Part shown: one piece after another, positions 23,185 through 30,686 of the stretch | Layout of the letters: each line of letters starts with the position of its first letter | Numbering within the stretch: the first letter of the stretch is position 1 | IMG/VR virus record: IMGVR_UViG_3300009103_000070 | Coordinates: 1 to 39,364 of that record | Origin: a virus | Direction: 5' to 3' (one strand) | DNA: 39,364 bases | The notes under the pieces: generated by a model | Told to the model about the DNA's origin: nothing | The model's input: the letters and a program-made list of their open reading frames with translations, nothing else | The model's database searches: none | Position numbers and translations under genes: made by a program

Positions 23185-24209
23185 AAATTAAACAATGCCT
23201 CTCATATGACGATGTCTTATTGGTGCCGCAATATTCAGATGTTGAAAGCAGGCTGCAAGTGAGAATCGGCAACTCACTGGACGACGAAAGAATTTTTACT
23301 GCTCCCATTATTTCTTCCCCGATGGACACCATTACGGAAGTAGAGATGGCAGTCAGAATGGACCGGTCTGGTGGTTTGGGGGTTATCCATAGATATAACT
23401 CCATCGAAGAACAAGCAAATATGGTTTGGCTGTGCCGAGAAAACGGAATAGAAAATGTTGCTGCTGCCACGGGAATTAGTGGGGATTATTTTCACCGGGC
23501 CGAGACTCTCGTAGAGAGGGGAGCCGCCATTCTTTGTTTGGATGTTGCCCATGGTCATCACTCGATGATGAGAGAGGCAATAGAAAATATTAAGAGAGAG
23601 TTCCCCCATATTCATATCATGGCTGGAAACGTCGCCACCAAGCGCGCCTTCGAGGATTTGGCATCGTGGGGTGCAAACTCTATTCGAGTGGGGATCGGCG
23701 GAGGATCAATTTGCTCTACGAGGATACAGACTGGCCATGGCGTGCCAACCTTCCAGTCAGTGTTGGATTGTGCATCTTCCGATACTTGGGGGGATGTAAG
23801 AATTATTGCTGACGGCGGGATCAGAAATAGTGGAGATATTGTTAAAGCGCTTGCTGCCGGCGCCGACTTTGTTATGTTGGGTTCTATATTAGCTGGAACA
23901 GAGCAAACTCCAGGTCCGACTTTCACCTCCTCGCAGGGAAAAAAATATAAGACTTATCGAGGAATGGCAAGCAAAGAGGCTCAACATGATTGGAGGGGGA
24001 CACACAGTTCAAACGAGGGGATCTCCACAACAGTACCCTATCGTGGAAATGTTTTGGACATTCTTTTAGATTTGGATAATGGAATACGGAGTGGGTTTTC
24101 TTATTCTGGAGCTACCAGTATGGCCGAACTGCACGCAAAATCTCAATTTGTTTTCCAGACTACGGCCGGCCAGCTTGAAAGTAGTACGCATATTTTAGGA
24201 AGAAAATAG
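23181..24209 (+). CDS. guaB: IMP dehydrogenase lacking CBS domains
   Basis: A 342-residue IMPDH-fold enzyme that would oxidise IMP to XMP, committing it to GMP. SSPMDTITE (45-53) is the IMPDH opening motif. GIGGGSICSTR (171-181) carries the catalytic C178. ADGGIRNSGDIVKALAAGADFVMLGS (210-235) binds the IMP phosphate. The flap region RGMASKEAQHDW is followed by NEGISTTVPYRG with E279. The usual Arg-Tyr flap dyad is not clear. Two CBS modules that normally interrupt the barrel are absent, so adenine/guanine nucleotide feedback through them is missing. GMP reductase is the alternative, but the N-terminal motif is IMPDH-like. It overlaps dut by 4 nt. Confidence 0.82.
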   Translation: MKIKQCLSYDDVLLVPQYSDVESRLQVRIGNSLDDERIFTAPIISSPMDTITEVEMAVRMDRSGGLGVIHRYNSIEEQANMVWLCRENGIENVAAATGISGDYFHRAETLVERGAAILCLDVAHGHHSMMREAIENIKREFPHIHIMAGNVATKRAFEDLASWGANSIRVGIGGGSICSTRIQTGHGVPTFQSVLDCASSDTWGDVRIIADGGIRNSGDIVKALAAGADFVMLGSILAGTEQTPGPTFTSSQGKKYKTYRGMASKEAQHDWRGTHSSNEGISTTVPYRGNVLDILLDLDNGIRSGFSYSGATSMAELHAKSQFVFQTTAGQLESSTHILGRK

Positions 24210-24538
24210 TGTCAGACTATGGCAAGAGGGATAAAAGAATTTCTTTTATGGATACGGATAAGAGAAATGCAGATTTAATGATCCGATTAAAGCATGATGG
24301 ACTAACTAAGACTAAGTTCTTTAGGGCAGTCCTAACTGCATACTTGGAGGGGGATCCCAATTTCATGAACTTTATCTGGAAATACAAGGGCGAACAACAC
24401 GCCCAAAGTAAGAGGCAGGCCAAAATTGTTAAGGATTCTATCACCGGCGCCGATAAAATTAAAAGAAAGTTCGGTCTCGAAGATAAGGAAATAGAAAATA
24501 TTTTTGATATTTTAGAAAAAGAGCACCCAGATTTATAA
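24209..24538 (+). CDS. small ribbon-helix-helix-like protein
   Basis: A 109-residue protein beginning with GTG overlapping the IMPDH stop (TAGTG). A short strand KRISFMD is followed by a helix (DKRNADLMIRLKHDG) and a second helix (TKTKFFRAVLTAYLEG), a ribbon-helix-helix-like pattern seen in small DNA- or RNA-binding regulators. The rest is Lys-rich and helical. No sure family assignment. It closes the 19.8-24.5 kb operon and could regulate it, which is inference from fold and place. Confidence 0.5.
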   Translation: MSDYGKRDKRISFMDTDKRNADLMIRLKHDGLTKTKFFRAVLTAYLEGDPNFMNFIWKYKGEQHAQSKRQAKIVKDSITGADKIKRKFGLEDKEIENIFDILEKEHPDL

Positions 24539-24619
24539 AATATCAGGGTTTTTTAAAAATCAGAGAACTATTTATAAATGAAAAACTGTTATTCTTTGTG
24601 AGTTTTAGGAGAACAAATT

Positions 24620-25345
24620 ATGAGCAAGAAGTATTTGAATGAAGTCCGACGTTTTATGAAATTGGCTAATCTAAATGAAAACGTGACTTCAAATTTTGTT
24701 GGAAACATTGACGAAGAGGAAATGTACCAGCGAGACGAGGAAGAAATTGATGTTGAGGCAGACGTGGAGGAAGAAATTCCTGGAATGGGCCCAGACGAAG
24801 AAGAGATGGAATTGGATATGGACGCCGAATTAGATATTGAAGATCCAATGGGTCCAGCCGGCGAAGAAGACGCCGAATCTTTGGTGTTGAGAATTGCTAG
24901 TGATTTGGAGGCCCTTGCCGCCATGGCTGGTGTCAATGTGCAGGTTTCTGATCAAGGCGCCGACGAAATTGAAATGGGCGACGAAATTGAAATGGGCGAC
25001 GAAATTGATATGGAAGACCCCGTGGACATGGGCCCAGAAGAGGGCGGCGAAGAAGAAGTCGAATTTTCTGCGGAAGAAGAGGAAACTTTGGACGAAATTC
25101 TCAATAGCGTCTTATCCGAGGAGGGAGATGACGACAAAAAAGATGACGACAAAAAAGATGACGACGACGACGATTCTTCGTTGGGATCAAAAGCACGCGC
25201 TAGATCTAGGGGAAGAGAAAGGGCAATCCCGCGCTTGCGTCAAGAGGCCGATGATACTGCCACATCCAGAGATGAAGTTGTGCAAGAAATCACTAGAAGG
25301 GTCAAGCAGCGCTTGGCTAAAATGGCTTCCAAGAGTAGAAAATAG
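24620..25345 (+). CDS. acidic scaffold-like protein with tandem repeats
   Basis: A 241-residue protein. The N-terminus MSKKYLNEVRRFMKLANLNE is basic and amphipathic, then residues 30-190 are very acidic, with Asp/Glu runs, tandem EIEMGD repeats and a KKDDDD block, before a basic C-terminus. This basic-acidic-basic layout resembles prohead core or scaffold-associated proteins of T4-like marine phages, but no defining motif is visible. The two L-N-E steps fit prohead protease sites. AGGAG precedes the ATG. An AT-rich element AACTATTTAT (24566) lies upstream and a hairpin (25359) follows. Low complexity makes homology calls weak. Confidence 0.6.
   Translation: MSKKYLNEVRRFMKLANLNENVTSNFVGNIDEEEMYQRDEEEIDVEADVEEEIPGMGPDEEEMELDMDAELDIEDPMGPAGEEDAESLVLRIASDLEALAAMAGVNVQVSDQGADEIEMGDEIEMGDEIDMEDPVDMGPEEGGEEEVEFSAEEEETLDEILNSVLSEEGDDDKKDDDKKDDDDDDSSLGSKARARSRGRERAIPRLRQEADDTATSRDEVVQEITRRVKQRLAKMASKSRK
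24962..25012 (+). repeat. tandem 18-bp repeat in the acidic protein gene
   Basis: The unit GACGAAATTGAAATGGGC occurs at 24962-24979 and 24980-24997 with a partial third copy at 24998-25012. It encodes the DEIEMG repeat. It probably arose by slippage; the copy number may differ between related phages. Confidence 0.85.
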
Positions 25346-25358
25346 CAAAGATAATTAT

Positions 25359-25401
25359 ACAAATGCCACGGCCATTACTCACAATCTGTCGTGGCATTTG
25401 T
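25359..25401 (+). terminator. long hairpin after the acidic protein gene, candidate terminator
   Basis: ACAAATGCCACG (25359-25370) and CGTGGCATTTGT (25390-25401) are perfect reverse complements (12 bp) with a 19-nt loop, in the gap before the next gene. The T run that follows is short (GCATTTTGG), so termination may be partial. It could instead shield the RNA 3' end. Confidence 0.55.
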
Positions 25402-25417
25402 GCATTTTGGCAATGAT

Positions 25418-25789
25418 ATGATAAATATAATAATTGGTTGTTTACTTGGAATTTTATTTCACAGAATTTTTAGCAGAGTCTATGGCTCTTCACAGGCGGT
25501 GCAAATACTAAAAATAGCAGAACTCTATTCTCTCCAATTATTGGTTTGGTCTTATGAAGATATGATATTCTTAAAAGAAGTAAAAAGAAAAACGATGAAA
25601 GATTTACAAGTACCGGAAAATCAAATAAAAGTATCAATCAATATTGATGAGGTTAATATTAAAAAGTGGAAGAGAAAAGCAATAAAGAAAATCCTTCTGA
25701 GATTTCCTCCCGATTACTCCGCACACATTGAGTATCGAGACTGGCAAGGCGCAATGAGATATTTGGAGAAAGTAATAAAAAGTTCTTGA
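25418..25789 (+). CDS. membrane-anchored small protein
   Basis: A 123-residue protein. The N-terminus MINIIIGCLLGILFHRIF is a single membrane segment, followed by a cytoplasmic helical and beta part with WKRKAIKKILLRFPPDYSAHIEYRDWQGAMRYLEKV. The start is chosen as the ATG at 25418, after the hairpin; an in-frame GTG at 25391 lies inside the hairpin. No family is known to me, although similar membrane-anchored proteins are common in marine myoviruses. Its TGA stop lies in the -35 box of the next promoter. Confidence 0.6.
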   Translation: MINIIIGCLLGILFHRIFSRVYGSSQAVQILKIAELYSLQLLVWSYEDMIFLKEVKRKTMKDLQVPENQIKVSINIDEVNIKKWKRKAIKKILLRFPPDYSAHIEYRDWQGAMRYLEKVIKSS

Positions 25790-25814
25790 CATTCAATTGA
25801 AAAAGGTATATACT
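25786..25814 (+). promoter_or_regulatory. sigma70-type promoter for the ClpP/GroEL operon
   Basis: TTGACA (25786-25791) and TATACT (25809-25814) with a 17-nt spacer. The TGA of the upstream gene is within the -35 box (25787-25789). A GGGAGGA ribosome site follows before the GTG at 25836. Confidence 0.85.
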
Positions 25815-25835
25815 TAGTATAGTGGGAGGATTCTA

Positions 25836-26189
25836 GTGAAGGCAACTGCATGGAAGCACACAAAAAAAGATAATAATTTCACTTATATCATACAGGTTGA
25901 TGGTATTAAGGGAGTTAGGAATAAGAACAAAATACTAAAAGAGTTGAAAGATTGGAAGGAATACGGAGAGGGATACGATCCGGCGACTAAGACAAAAACC
26001 TTGATGTATAAAAAGCAGTTTTCGAGCGAGATGAAATGGAAGAAATGGGCAAGGGGATTCCCCCACTATCTTATTGAGATAGGGGAGAAGTCCGGAAAGC
26101 CAAAGCCATATAAGCTCGGATTGGATTATATAGAATCAAAAAATAAGAGAAGGAGGACGCAAGATGGCAAACCCAAAGCGAGCCGATGA
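25836..26189 (+). CDS. basic hypothetical protein
   Basis: A 117-residue Lys-rich protein beginning with GTG after GGAGGA. It contains YIIQVDGIKGVRNKNKILKELKDWKEYGEG and a basic C-terminus ending KKRRRTQDGKPKASR-like residues. No family is recognised; charge suggests nucleic-acid or acidic-partner binding. It overlaps the ClpP-like start by 26 nt. Confidence 0.5.
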   Translation: MKATAWKHTKKDNNFTYIIQVDGIKGVRNKNKILKELKDWKEYGEGYDPATKTKTLMYKKQFSSEMKWKKWARGFPHYLIEIGEKSGKPKPYKLGLDYIESKNKRRRTQDGKPKASR

Positions 26190-26709
26190 TGGGCAGAGTG
26201 AAGAGCCTAGAGTAGTTGGGATTTTTCAGGATATTGATGAAAAGAAGGCGGAAGAGGTAATATATGCATTCAGACTCTACTTGTCGGATTCAGATAAGGA
26301 TATCGAATTATATATTTCTACGGATGGTGGAAGAGCATCTGATATGTTTAGTATATATGACTTCATGAGGGAAGCAAAATCAAAAGTAGATATTGTGACG
26401 TTCGGGCTGGGGAAGGTCATGTCGGCGGGTGTTCTGCTGCTGGCAGCGGGTACAAAAGGGAAGAGAAAGGTCGGGCGCACTTGTAGAATTATGCTGCACT
26501 CTGTTGTGGCTGGCAATGCAGGTCCACTTCACGATTTAAAAAATGAAATGAAAGAGACACAAAAAATACAAGATTTATATATTAAGGCTCTCTGTGCACA
26601 TACCAATTTTACTCCTACGGTCCTGAAAAAGTTATTTATGAAAAATGTTAATGTATATCTTTCAGCGGAGGAGGCAGTAGAGCGAGGCATAGCAGATATA
26701 ATTGTATGA
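26164..26709 (+). CDS. ClpP-like protease (S14) with altered catalytic Asp
   Basis: A 181-residue ClpP-fold protein. The oxyanion strand ISTDGGRASD (51-60), S87 in GKVMSAGVLLLAAG and H112 in RIMLHSVVAG match the ClpP active site. The third residue, Asp in the TERDRFLS motif of E. coli ClpP, aligns with N163 (NVNVYLSAEEAVERG). So either it works as a Ser-His dyad, is weak, or is inactive. It could act with a host Clp ATPase or be a prohead protease, as ClpP-fold enzymes serve in some phages. AAGGAGGA-like bases precede the ATG. Neighbours are a basic protein and a YkuD-like protein, then GroEL downstream, which fits a proteostasis or head-assembly role. Confidence 0.75.
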   Translation: MANPKRADDGQSEEPRVVGIFQDIDEKKAEEVIYAFRLYLSDSDKDIELYISTDGGRASDMFSIYDFMREAKSKVDIVTFGLGKVMSAGVLLLAAGTKGKRKVGRTCRIMLHSVVAGNAGPLHDLKNEMKETQKIQDLYIKALCAHTNFTPTVLKKLFMKNVNVYLSAEEAVERGIADIIV

Positions 26710-26721
26710 GGAGGCCACACA

Positions 26722-27363
26722 ATGCCAGTTATAAAAGGGTTGCAGGCAAAAATAATCACCGAGCAGGTTAGGAAAATATTAAAAGAAAAGAAATATAAAT
26801 ATTTTGATGGAAATCTCTCTTGGAATATAAATATTATTGGTATACGTTCAGAAAACAGAAGAGCTAATAAGTTTGATGATTCAATTTTAGTTCTGTATAG
26901 GAACAAGCAAAAAGAGTTGGAAGTATTTAATGCAAGAATCACGACAGATCCGTCAACATACTATTTGATTGATCACCCTGTTAATTCAGCGGGAACTGCA
27001 ATCCTGATCCCGGATCAATATCGTGGCACTTACAAAGTTGATACGCACGCAAAGCGAAATCCTCGTTTTGCCCACGAAGCGCTGTGTCAGCGAGGATCAA
27101 AGGTGAAAGTGTGGAGGGATAATAACAGAGATAATATCCTAGATCACGATCCGGACTCTTTAGAAGAGGGGTGGTTTGGAATAAATATCCATCGGGCGAA
27201 ATCCGGAGAAACAAGCTATGTTGGGGCTTACTCTGCTGGGTGTCAAGTTTTTAAAAATGGAACAGAATACAAAAAATTTATGGAAATAGTAAATAGATCA
27301 AAAGAAACGTTTGGAAACAGCTTTACCTACACTCTATTGGAAGAAGCGGATTTTGGAGACTAA
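26722..27363 (+). CDS. YkuD-like (L,D-transpeptidase fold) protein
   Basis: A 213-residue protein with WFGINIHRAK (151-160) and, 14 residues later, YSAGCQVF (170-177). The H157...S-x-G-C174 pattern is the YkuD/L,D-transpeptidase active-site signature. Such domains cut or make peptidoglycan cross-links. There is no signal peptide or membrane segment, so export through a holin or a place in the virion would be needed. It may be a lysis or cell-wall remodelling enzyme. The N-terminal 90 residues are not recognised. AGGAGG precedes the ATG. A holin-like gene lies 3 kb downstream. Confidence 0.6.
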   Translation: MPVIKGLQAKIITEQVRKILKEKKYKYFDGNLSWNINIIGIRSENRRANKFDDSILVLYRNKQKELEVFNARITTDPSTYYLIDHPVNSAGTAILIPDQYRGTYKVDTHAKRNPRFAHEALCQRGSKVKVWRDNNRDNILDHDPDSLEEGWFGINIHRAKSGETSYVGAYSAGCQVFKNGTEYKKFMEIVNRSKETFGNSFTYTLLEEADFGD

Positions 27364-27371
27364 TTAGTATT

Positions 27372-28757
27372 ATGAGTAAACTAGATAATTTAATTAAAAA
27401 GCATTATGGGGAAAACAATTTTTCCTTTAAAAAGTTGCTGGAAGTCGTGGAAGAAACCATGCTGAACTTGCAGCCTCTCTTTGAAGAGGCCTCAGTTTCT
27501 ACAACTTACGACGCGGCCCAGAAAGAGGTGCCAGAGTCTCTCCGTGGTGGTGTAAAATTACCAACCTTCAAGATCACAGAACTGTGGGGTAAGGTTGATA
27601 ATAAAGACAGGACCATCATTGAGGAATTTACTAAAAACCTAAAAGGGGATAGTGTTGAGGGAAAGATTGCGAATCTTAATGAGGTTATTCAATACGATCC
27701 CGGCGCTGACATTCCGAAAATTATTTCTGCCATGGTCGTTTTGGAGACATTGAGGAGTATCTTGGTGGAATACACAGAGTCGGTTGGAGGCTTTTTATTC
27801 GAGGGATTTCTTGCTGGAATATTTGGCGGCCAAAGTATTCAAATTGTGGATGTTACTGGCGATGAGGCATCTGGGCAATCAGGAAAGCCCATTACTGATG
27901 TGGTTCTAAACGGGGTTCATTATAGTTTAAAATTATTATCTCCCGGCACATCGATTGATGGCTCTTACAAGAATCTTGTAGAACATTTTGCCACGGTAGA
28001 GCCGCCAGAAATAACTTATTTGGTGGTTCGTAAAGTGGGTAATGACGTTTTGGATTTTTATGAATTTACAATTACACAGCAAAATTTTACAGATTATATT
28101 GGGTGGGCTGAATATCACGAAGTCAAAGAAGAGTCGGAAGTCTCGGGCCTTTCCAGAGAAGAGTTGGCAGATTTCTTCAGAGAAACTGGGGTTTCAAAGA
28201 GAGTTACAGAGCCGGGAATTATTAAAATATATGATTCAGGGGGGAAGAATATCGCCAGATCCGCCAGGGCCTTTAAGGAAGTTGGCGCGCCCTTCTCCGT
28301 TACTTACAGAACGGATGAGGATGTCAAGAAAATAAAAAGATATTCCGCCAGCGTCAATCATCTTTACGGCGGCGCTGAGATGTATGAAAAAGTTAAACTT
28401 GCGCAGACCGGAAATTTTAGTGAATTTATCGCGCTCTTGAGGGAAACCCCAGGTTATCAAAATTCAGCACAATTTCACATTTCTCCTACATATGCCGCCT
28501 CGGTATCACAAAACGTGGGACAGCTAGATTTGTCGGAAGAAAACCTGCTGGGAATTACGGAAAAATATTTAGATAAATTGGCAAGTGATCTTATTCCCAT
28601 CTATTCAGCACTTCACTCTTTTAGTGAAAATATAAACAGATATTTTCTCGGGGTCGATAAAAAAGATGTAACTAGAAAGAGGCGCGCACTAGCGGCTAGG
28701 GAAGACGCCTATTTGTTAAGAGATAAGGTCGACAATGTCGTTGATAAAGAAGAATAG
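27372..28757 (+). CDS. large PD-(D/E)XK-like protein of unknown function
   Basis: A 461-residue protein. A possible PD-(D/E)XK core has E144 (FLFEGFLAGIFGGQ), D176 (GKPITDVVLNGV) and K187 (YSLKLLSPG). The E...D...x-L-K spacing resembles nucleases of the restriction-like fold, and the same region recurs in marine myovirus proteins I recall as uncharacterised. The C-terminal half is helical and charged and shows no recognised domain. Start ATG at 27372 lies 8 nt after the YkuD-like stop, without a strong Shine-Dalgarno. Alternative role: a virion or head-associated protein. Confidence 0.5.
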   Translation: MSKLDNLIKKHYGENNFSFKKLLEVVEETMLNLQPLFEEASVSTTYDAAQKEVPESLRGGVKLPTFKITELWGKVDNKDRTIIEEFTKNLKGDSVEGKIANLNEVIQYDPGADIPKIISAMVVLETLRSILVEYTESVGGFLFEGFLAGIFGGQSIQIVDVTGDEASGQSGKPITDVVLNGVHYSLKLLSPGTSIDGSYKNLVEHFATVEPPEITYLVVRKVGNDVLDFYEFTITQQNFTDYIGWAEYHEVKEESEVSGLSREELADFFRETGVSKRVTEPGIIKIYDSGGKNIARSARAFKEVGAPFSVTYRTDEDVKKIKRYSASVNHLYGGAEMYEKVKLAQTGNFSEFIALLRETPGYQNSAQFHISPTYAASVSQNVGQLDLSEENLLGITEKYLDKLASDLIPIYSALHSFSENINRYFLGVDKKDVTRKRRALAAREDAYLLRDKVDNVVDKEE

Positions 28758-28768
28758 AGAGGTGTTAA

Positions 28769-30337
28769 TTGACTAAGCATTATGGTTCTGGTTCGGAGAT
28801 GAGCCAAAAGATTTTAAAAGGAATCAATGTTTTAGCAGATAATGTAGCTTCGACCCTTGGACCGAGAGGAAGGAACGTTATTCTGCAAGAGAAGGGCAAG
28901 AGGCCCATCATTACGAAAGACGGGGTTACAGTAGCAGAGTTTGTGGACTTGGAAGATCCAATTGAGAATGCTGGTGCTCAGATTATTAAACAAGCAGCGA
29001 TGCAAACAAACCTAGATGCCGGTGATGGAACCACGACGGCAACAGTGTTGTCGCGAGCGATTCTCACTAAGGCGCAGAAGTATATTTCTTCGGGTGTCCC
29101 CCCCATAGAACTCCAACGCGGAATTGAGAAGGCAGTTGAGGTCGTTGTTAGCAACTTAAAGGATGCAGCGCAGCCCATTAGTTGTGAGGAAGATATCTCG
29201 CATGTGGCCACCATTTCGGCCAATAACGACAAGGTGATTGGCACCCTGGTCGGCCGCGCTGTTAGTGCAGCCGGAAAGGACGGCGCCATTACGGTCGAGG
29301 AGGCACGTTCGCATCAAACCAGCCTAGACCTTGTGGAAGGCTTTAGGGTGGACTCTGGCTATGCTGCGACGGCCTTCATCACTGATGAGAGGCGAAGGGC
29401 CGCAACTTACGACAATCCACTCCTGCTAGTAACCGATGAAAAGATTGAACACGTTCAAGATATTATGGGAATCTTGGAGTTGTCTGCTAGGGAGGCCCGA
29501 CCTTTAATTTTCATAGCCAGCGAAGTCGAGGGTCAAGCACTGGCGGCTTTAATTATGAATGTTTTGAAGGGAACTTTGAAGGTCGCAGCGGTCAAGGCTC
29601 CTCGTTATGGCGAAGAGAGACAAAACATTTTAAAAGACCTGGCAATTTCAACCGGCGCCAGTTTTATCAGTAGGTCACAGGGCCGAAAGCTCAATGACGT
29701 TAAACTAACTGATTTTGGAACAGCGAGCAGAATTGATATAACGCGCAATCAAACAACGATCGTGGGCGGCGAAGGGGATGCTGGTTTGATTGATCGCCAA
29801 GTCTGCGATCTAAAGGCTGATTTGGTAGAAGAAGCAAATTTGCATGAATGCGAAAAAATTCAGGATAGGATTGCTAGATTATCCAGTGGCATTGCCATCA
29901 TTCGTATTGGCGCGGCCACCGAGATTGAGATGGTCGAGAAGAAGCACAGGGTCGAGGACGCACTTGAGGCAGTTAGATCCGCACAGTTGGAGGGCATAAT
30001 CGTCGGCGGAGGCACGGCGTTGATCCGAGCGACTACAAACTTAGAGGTTGACGTAGATAATGACGATCAGCTTCTTGGCGTTGAAATAATAAAAGAGGCA
30101 GTTCAGGCGCCCCTTCGACAAATGGCATTGAATGCTGGCCTGTCACCTGATATAATTTGTAACACCGTACTAACTCATGAGGGAAACAAGGGTTATAACT
30201 TCCTAACTGACGAGGTGGGAGACTTAATCGAAGCAGGGGTTATTGACCCAGTTAAGGTAACGAGGACAGCGCTACAGAATGCAGCATCAGTCTCTGGTAC
30301 TCTTTTAACTACAAATTGCGCGGTGATTGAAAAATAA
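28769..30337 (+). CDS. groL: GroEL chaperonin (60-kDa)
   Basis: A full-length 522-residue chaperonin that folds proteins in an ATP-driven cage with GroES. TLGPRGRNV (29-37), DGVTVA (51-56) and GDGTTT (85-90) form the ATP site; IVGGGTALIRA lies in the C-terminal equatorial domain. The apical and intermediate domains are complete in length. The C-terminus ends TTNCAVIEK without the GGM repeats of bacterial GroEL, so the cage floor differs. The start is TTG with GAGGTG upstream. The GroES gene is about 20 kb upstream (8120), in a different operon. Phages carrying both subunits are uncommon, though several large phages do. Confidence 0.95.
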   Translation: MTKHYGSGSEMSQKILKGINVLADNVASTLGPRGRNVILQEKGKRPIITKDGVTVAEFVDLEDPIENAGAQIIKQAAMQTNLDAGDGTTTATVLSRAILTKAQKYISSGVPPIELQRGIEKAVEVVVSNLKDAAQPISCEEDISHVATISANNDKVIGTLVGRAVSAAGKDGAITVEEARSHQTSLDLVEGFRVDSGYAATAFITDERRRAATYDNPLLLVTDEKIEHVQDIMGILELSAREARPLIFIASEVEGQALAALIMNVLKGTLKVAAVKAPRYGEERQNILKDLAISTGASFISRSQGRKLNDVKLTDFGTASRIDITRNQTTIVGGEGDAGLIDRQVCDLKADLVEEANLHECEKIQDRIARLSSGIAIIRIGAATEIEMVEKKHRVEDALEAVRSAQLEGIIVGGGTALIRATTNLEVDVDNDDQLLGVEIIKEAVQAPLRQMALNAGLSPDIICNTVLTHEGNKGYNFLTDEVGDLIEAGVIDPVKVTRTALQNAASVSGTLLTTNCAVIEK

Positions 30338-30403
30338 GCATCTATTTAGAATACTATGGAAATTATTTCACTCAATAAATCGCAGGGCGGGGGAGGGCTA
30401 CTT

Positions 30404-30682
30404 ATGTCAGAGGATGATGTGAAGATGACAGATATTGTAGAGATGGATGGAAAGCTTGATAGGCTGGTCGATAATTTAGACGCTATGAGGCAATGCCAAT
30501 TCAGAATGACAGAGGACATTTCTAAAATTAAAGAGGCTGTCTATAATCCGGACCAAGGACTCTATGCGCGCCTCCGCGCAATTGAACAATGGAAGGACCA
30601 AACTTCAAAAGTTGTTTGGGTCATAATGACTTCCGTTATTGGATTGGCTGTCGCAACTATCTGGCAAACTTTTTTTAGTTAA
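30404..30682 (+). CDS. holin-like or lysis-associated membrane protein
   Basis: A 92-residue protein. The start at 30404 is preferred to an upstream ATG (30356) because a very strong GGGGGAGGG site lies 7 nt before it. It has a charged N-terminal helical part (YNPDQGLYARLRAIEQWKDQ) and one C-terminal membrane segment VVWVIMTSVIGLAVATIW. The layout, with cytoplasmic helix and C-terminal membrane anchor, resembles XhlA/holin-accessory proteins. The YkuD-like gene is three genes upstream, so they may form part of the lysis set. No specific holin family is recognised. Confidence 0.55.
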   Translation: MSEDDVKMTDIVEMDGKLDRLVDNLDAMRQCQFRMTEDISKIKEAVYNPDQGLYARLRAIEQWKDQTSKVVWVIMTSVIGLAVATIWQTFFS

Positions 30683-30686
30683 GCAC

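Noticed and set aside
23181-24209. GMP reductase
   Set aside because: The opening SSPMDTITE block and the DGGIRNSGDIVKALAAGAD block follow IMPDH, although length and lack of CBS domains fit both.
24589-24936. Ser-rich minus-strand open frame opposite the acidic gene
   Set aside because: The serine runs are the antisense of Asp/Glu codons in the acidic protein, a composition artefact.
24894-25421. 175-residue plus-strand open frame in another frame of the acidic gene
   Set aside because: It arises from the repetitive, biased composition of the acidic gene. The real frame has a ribosome site and a sensible start.
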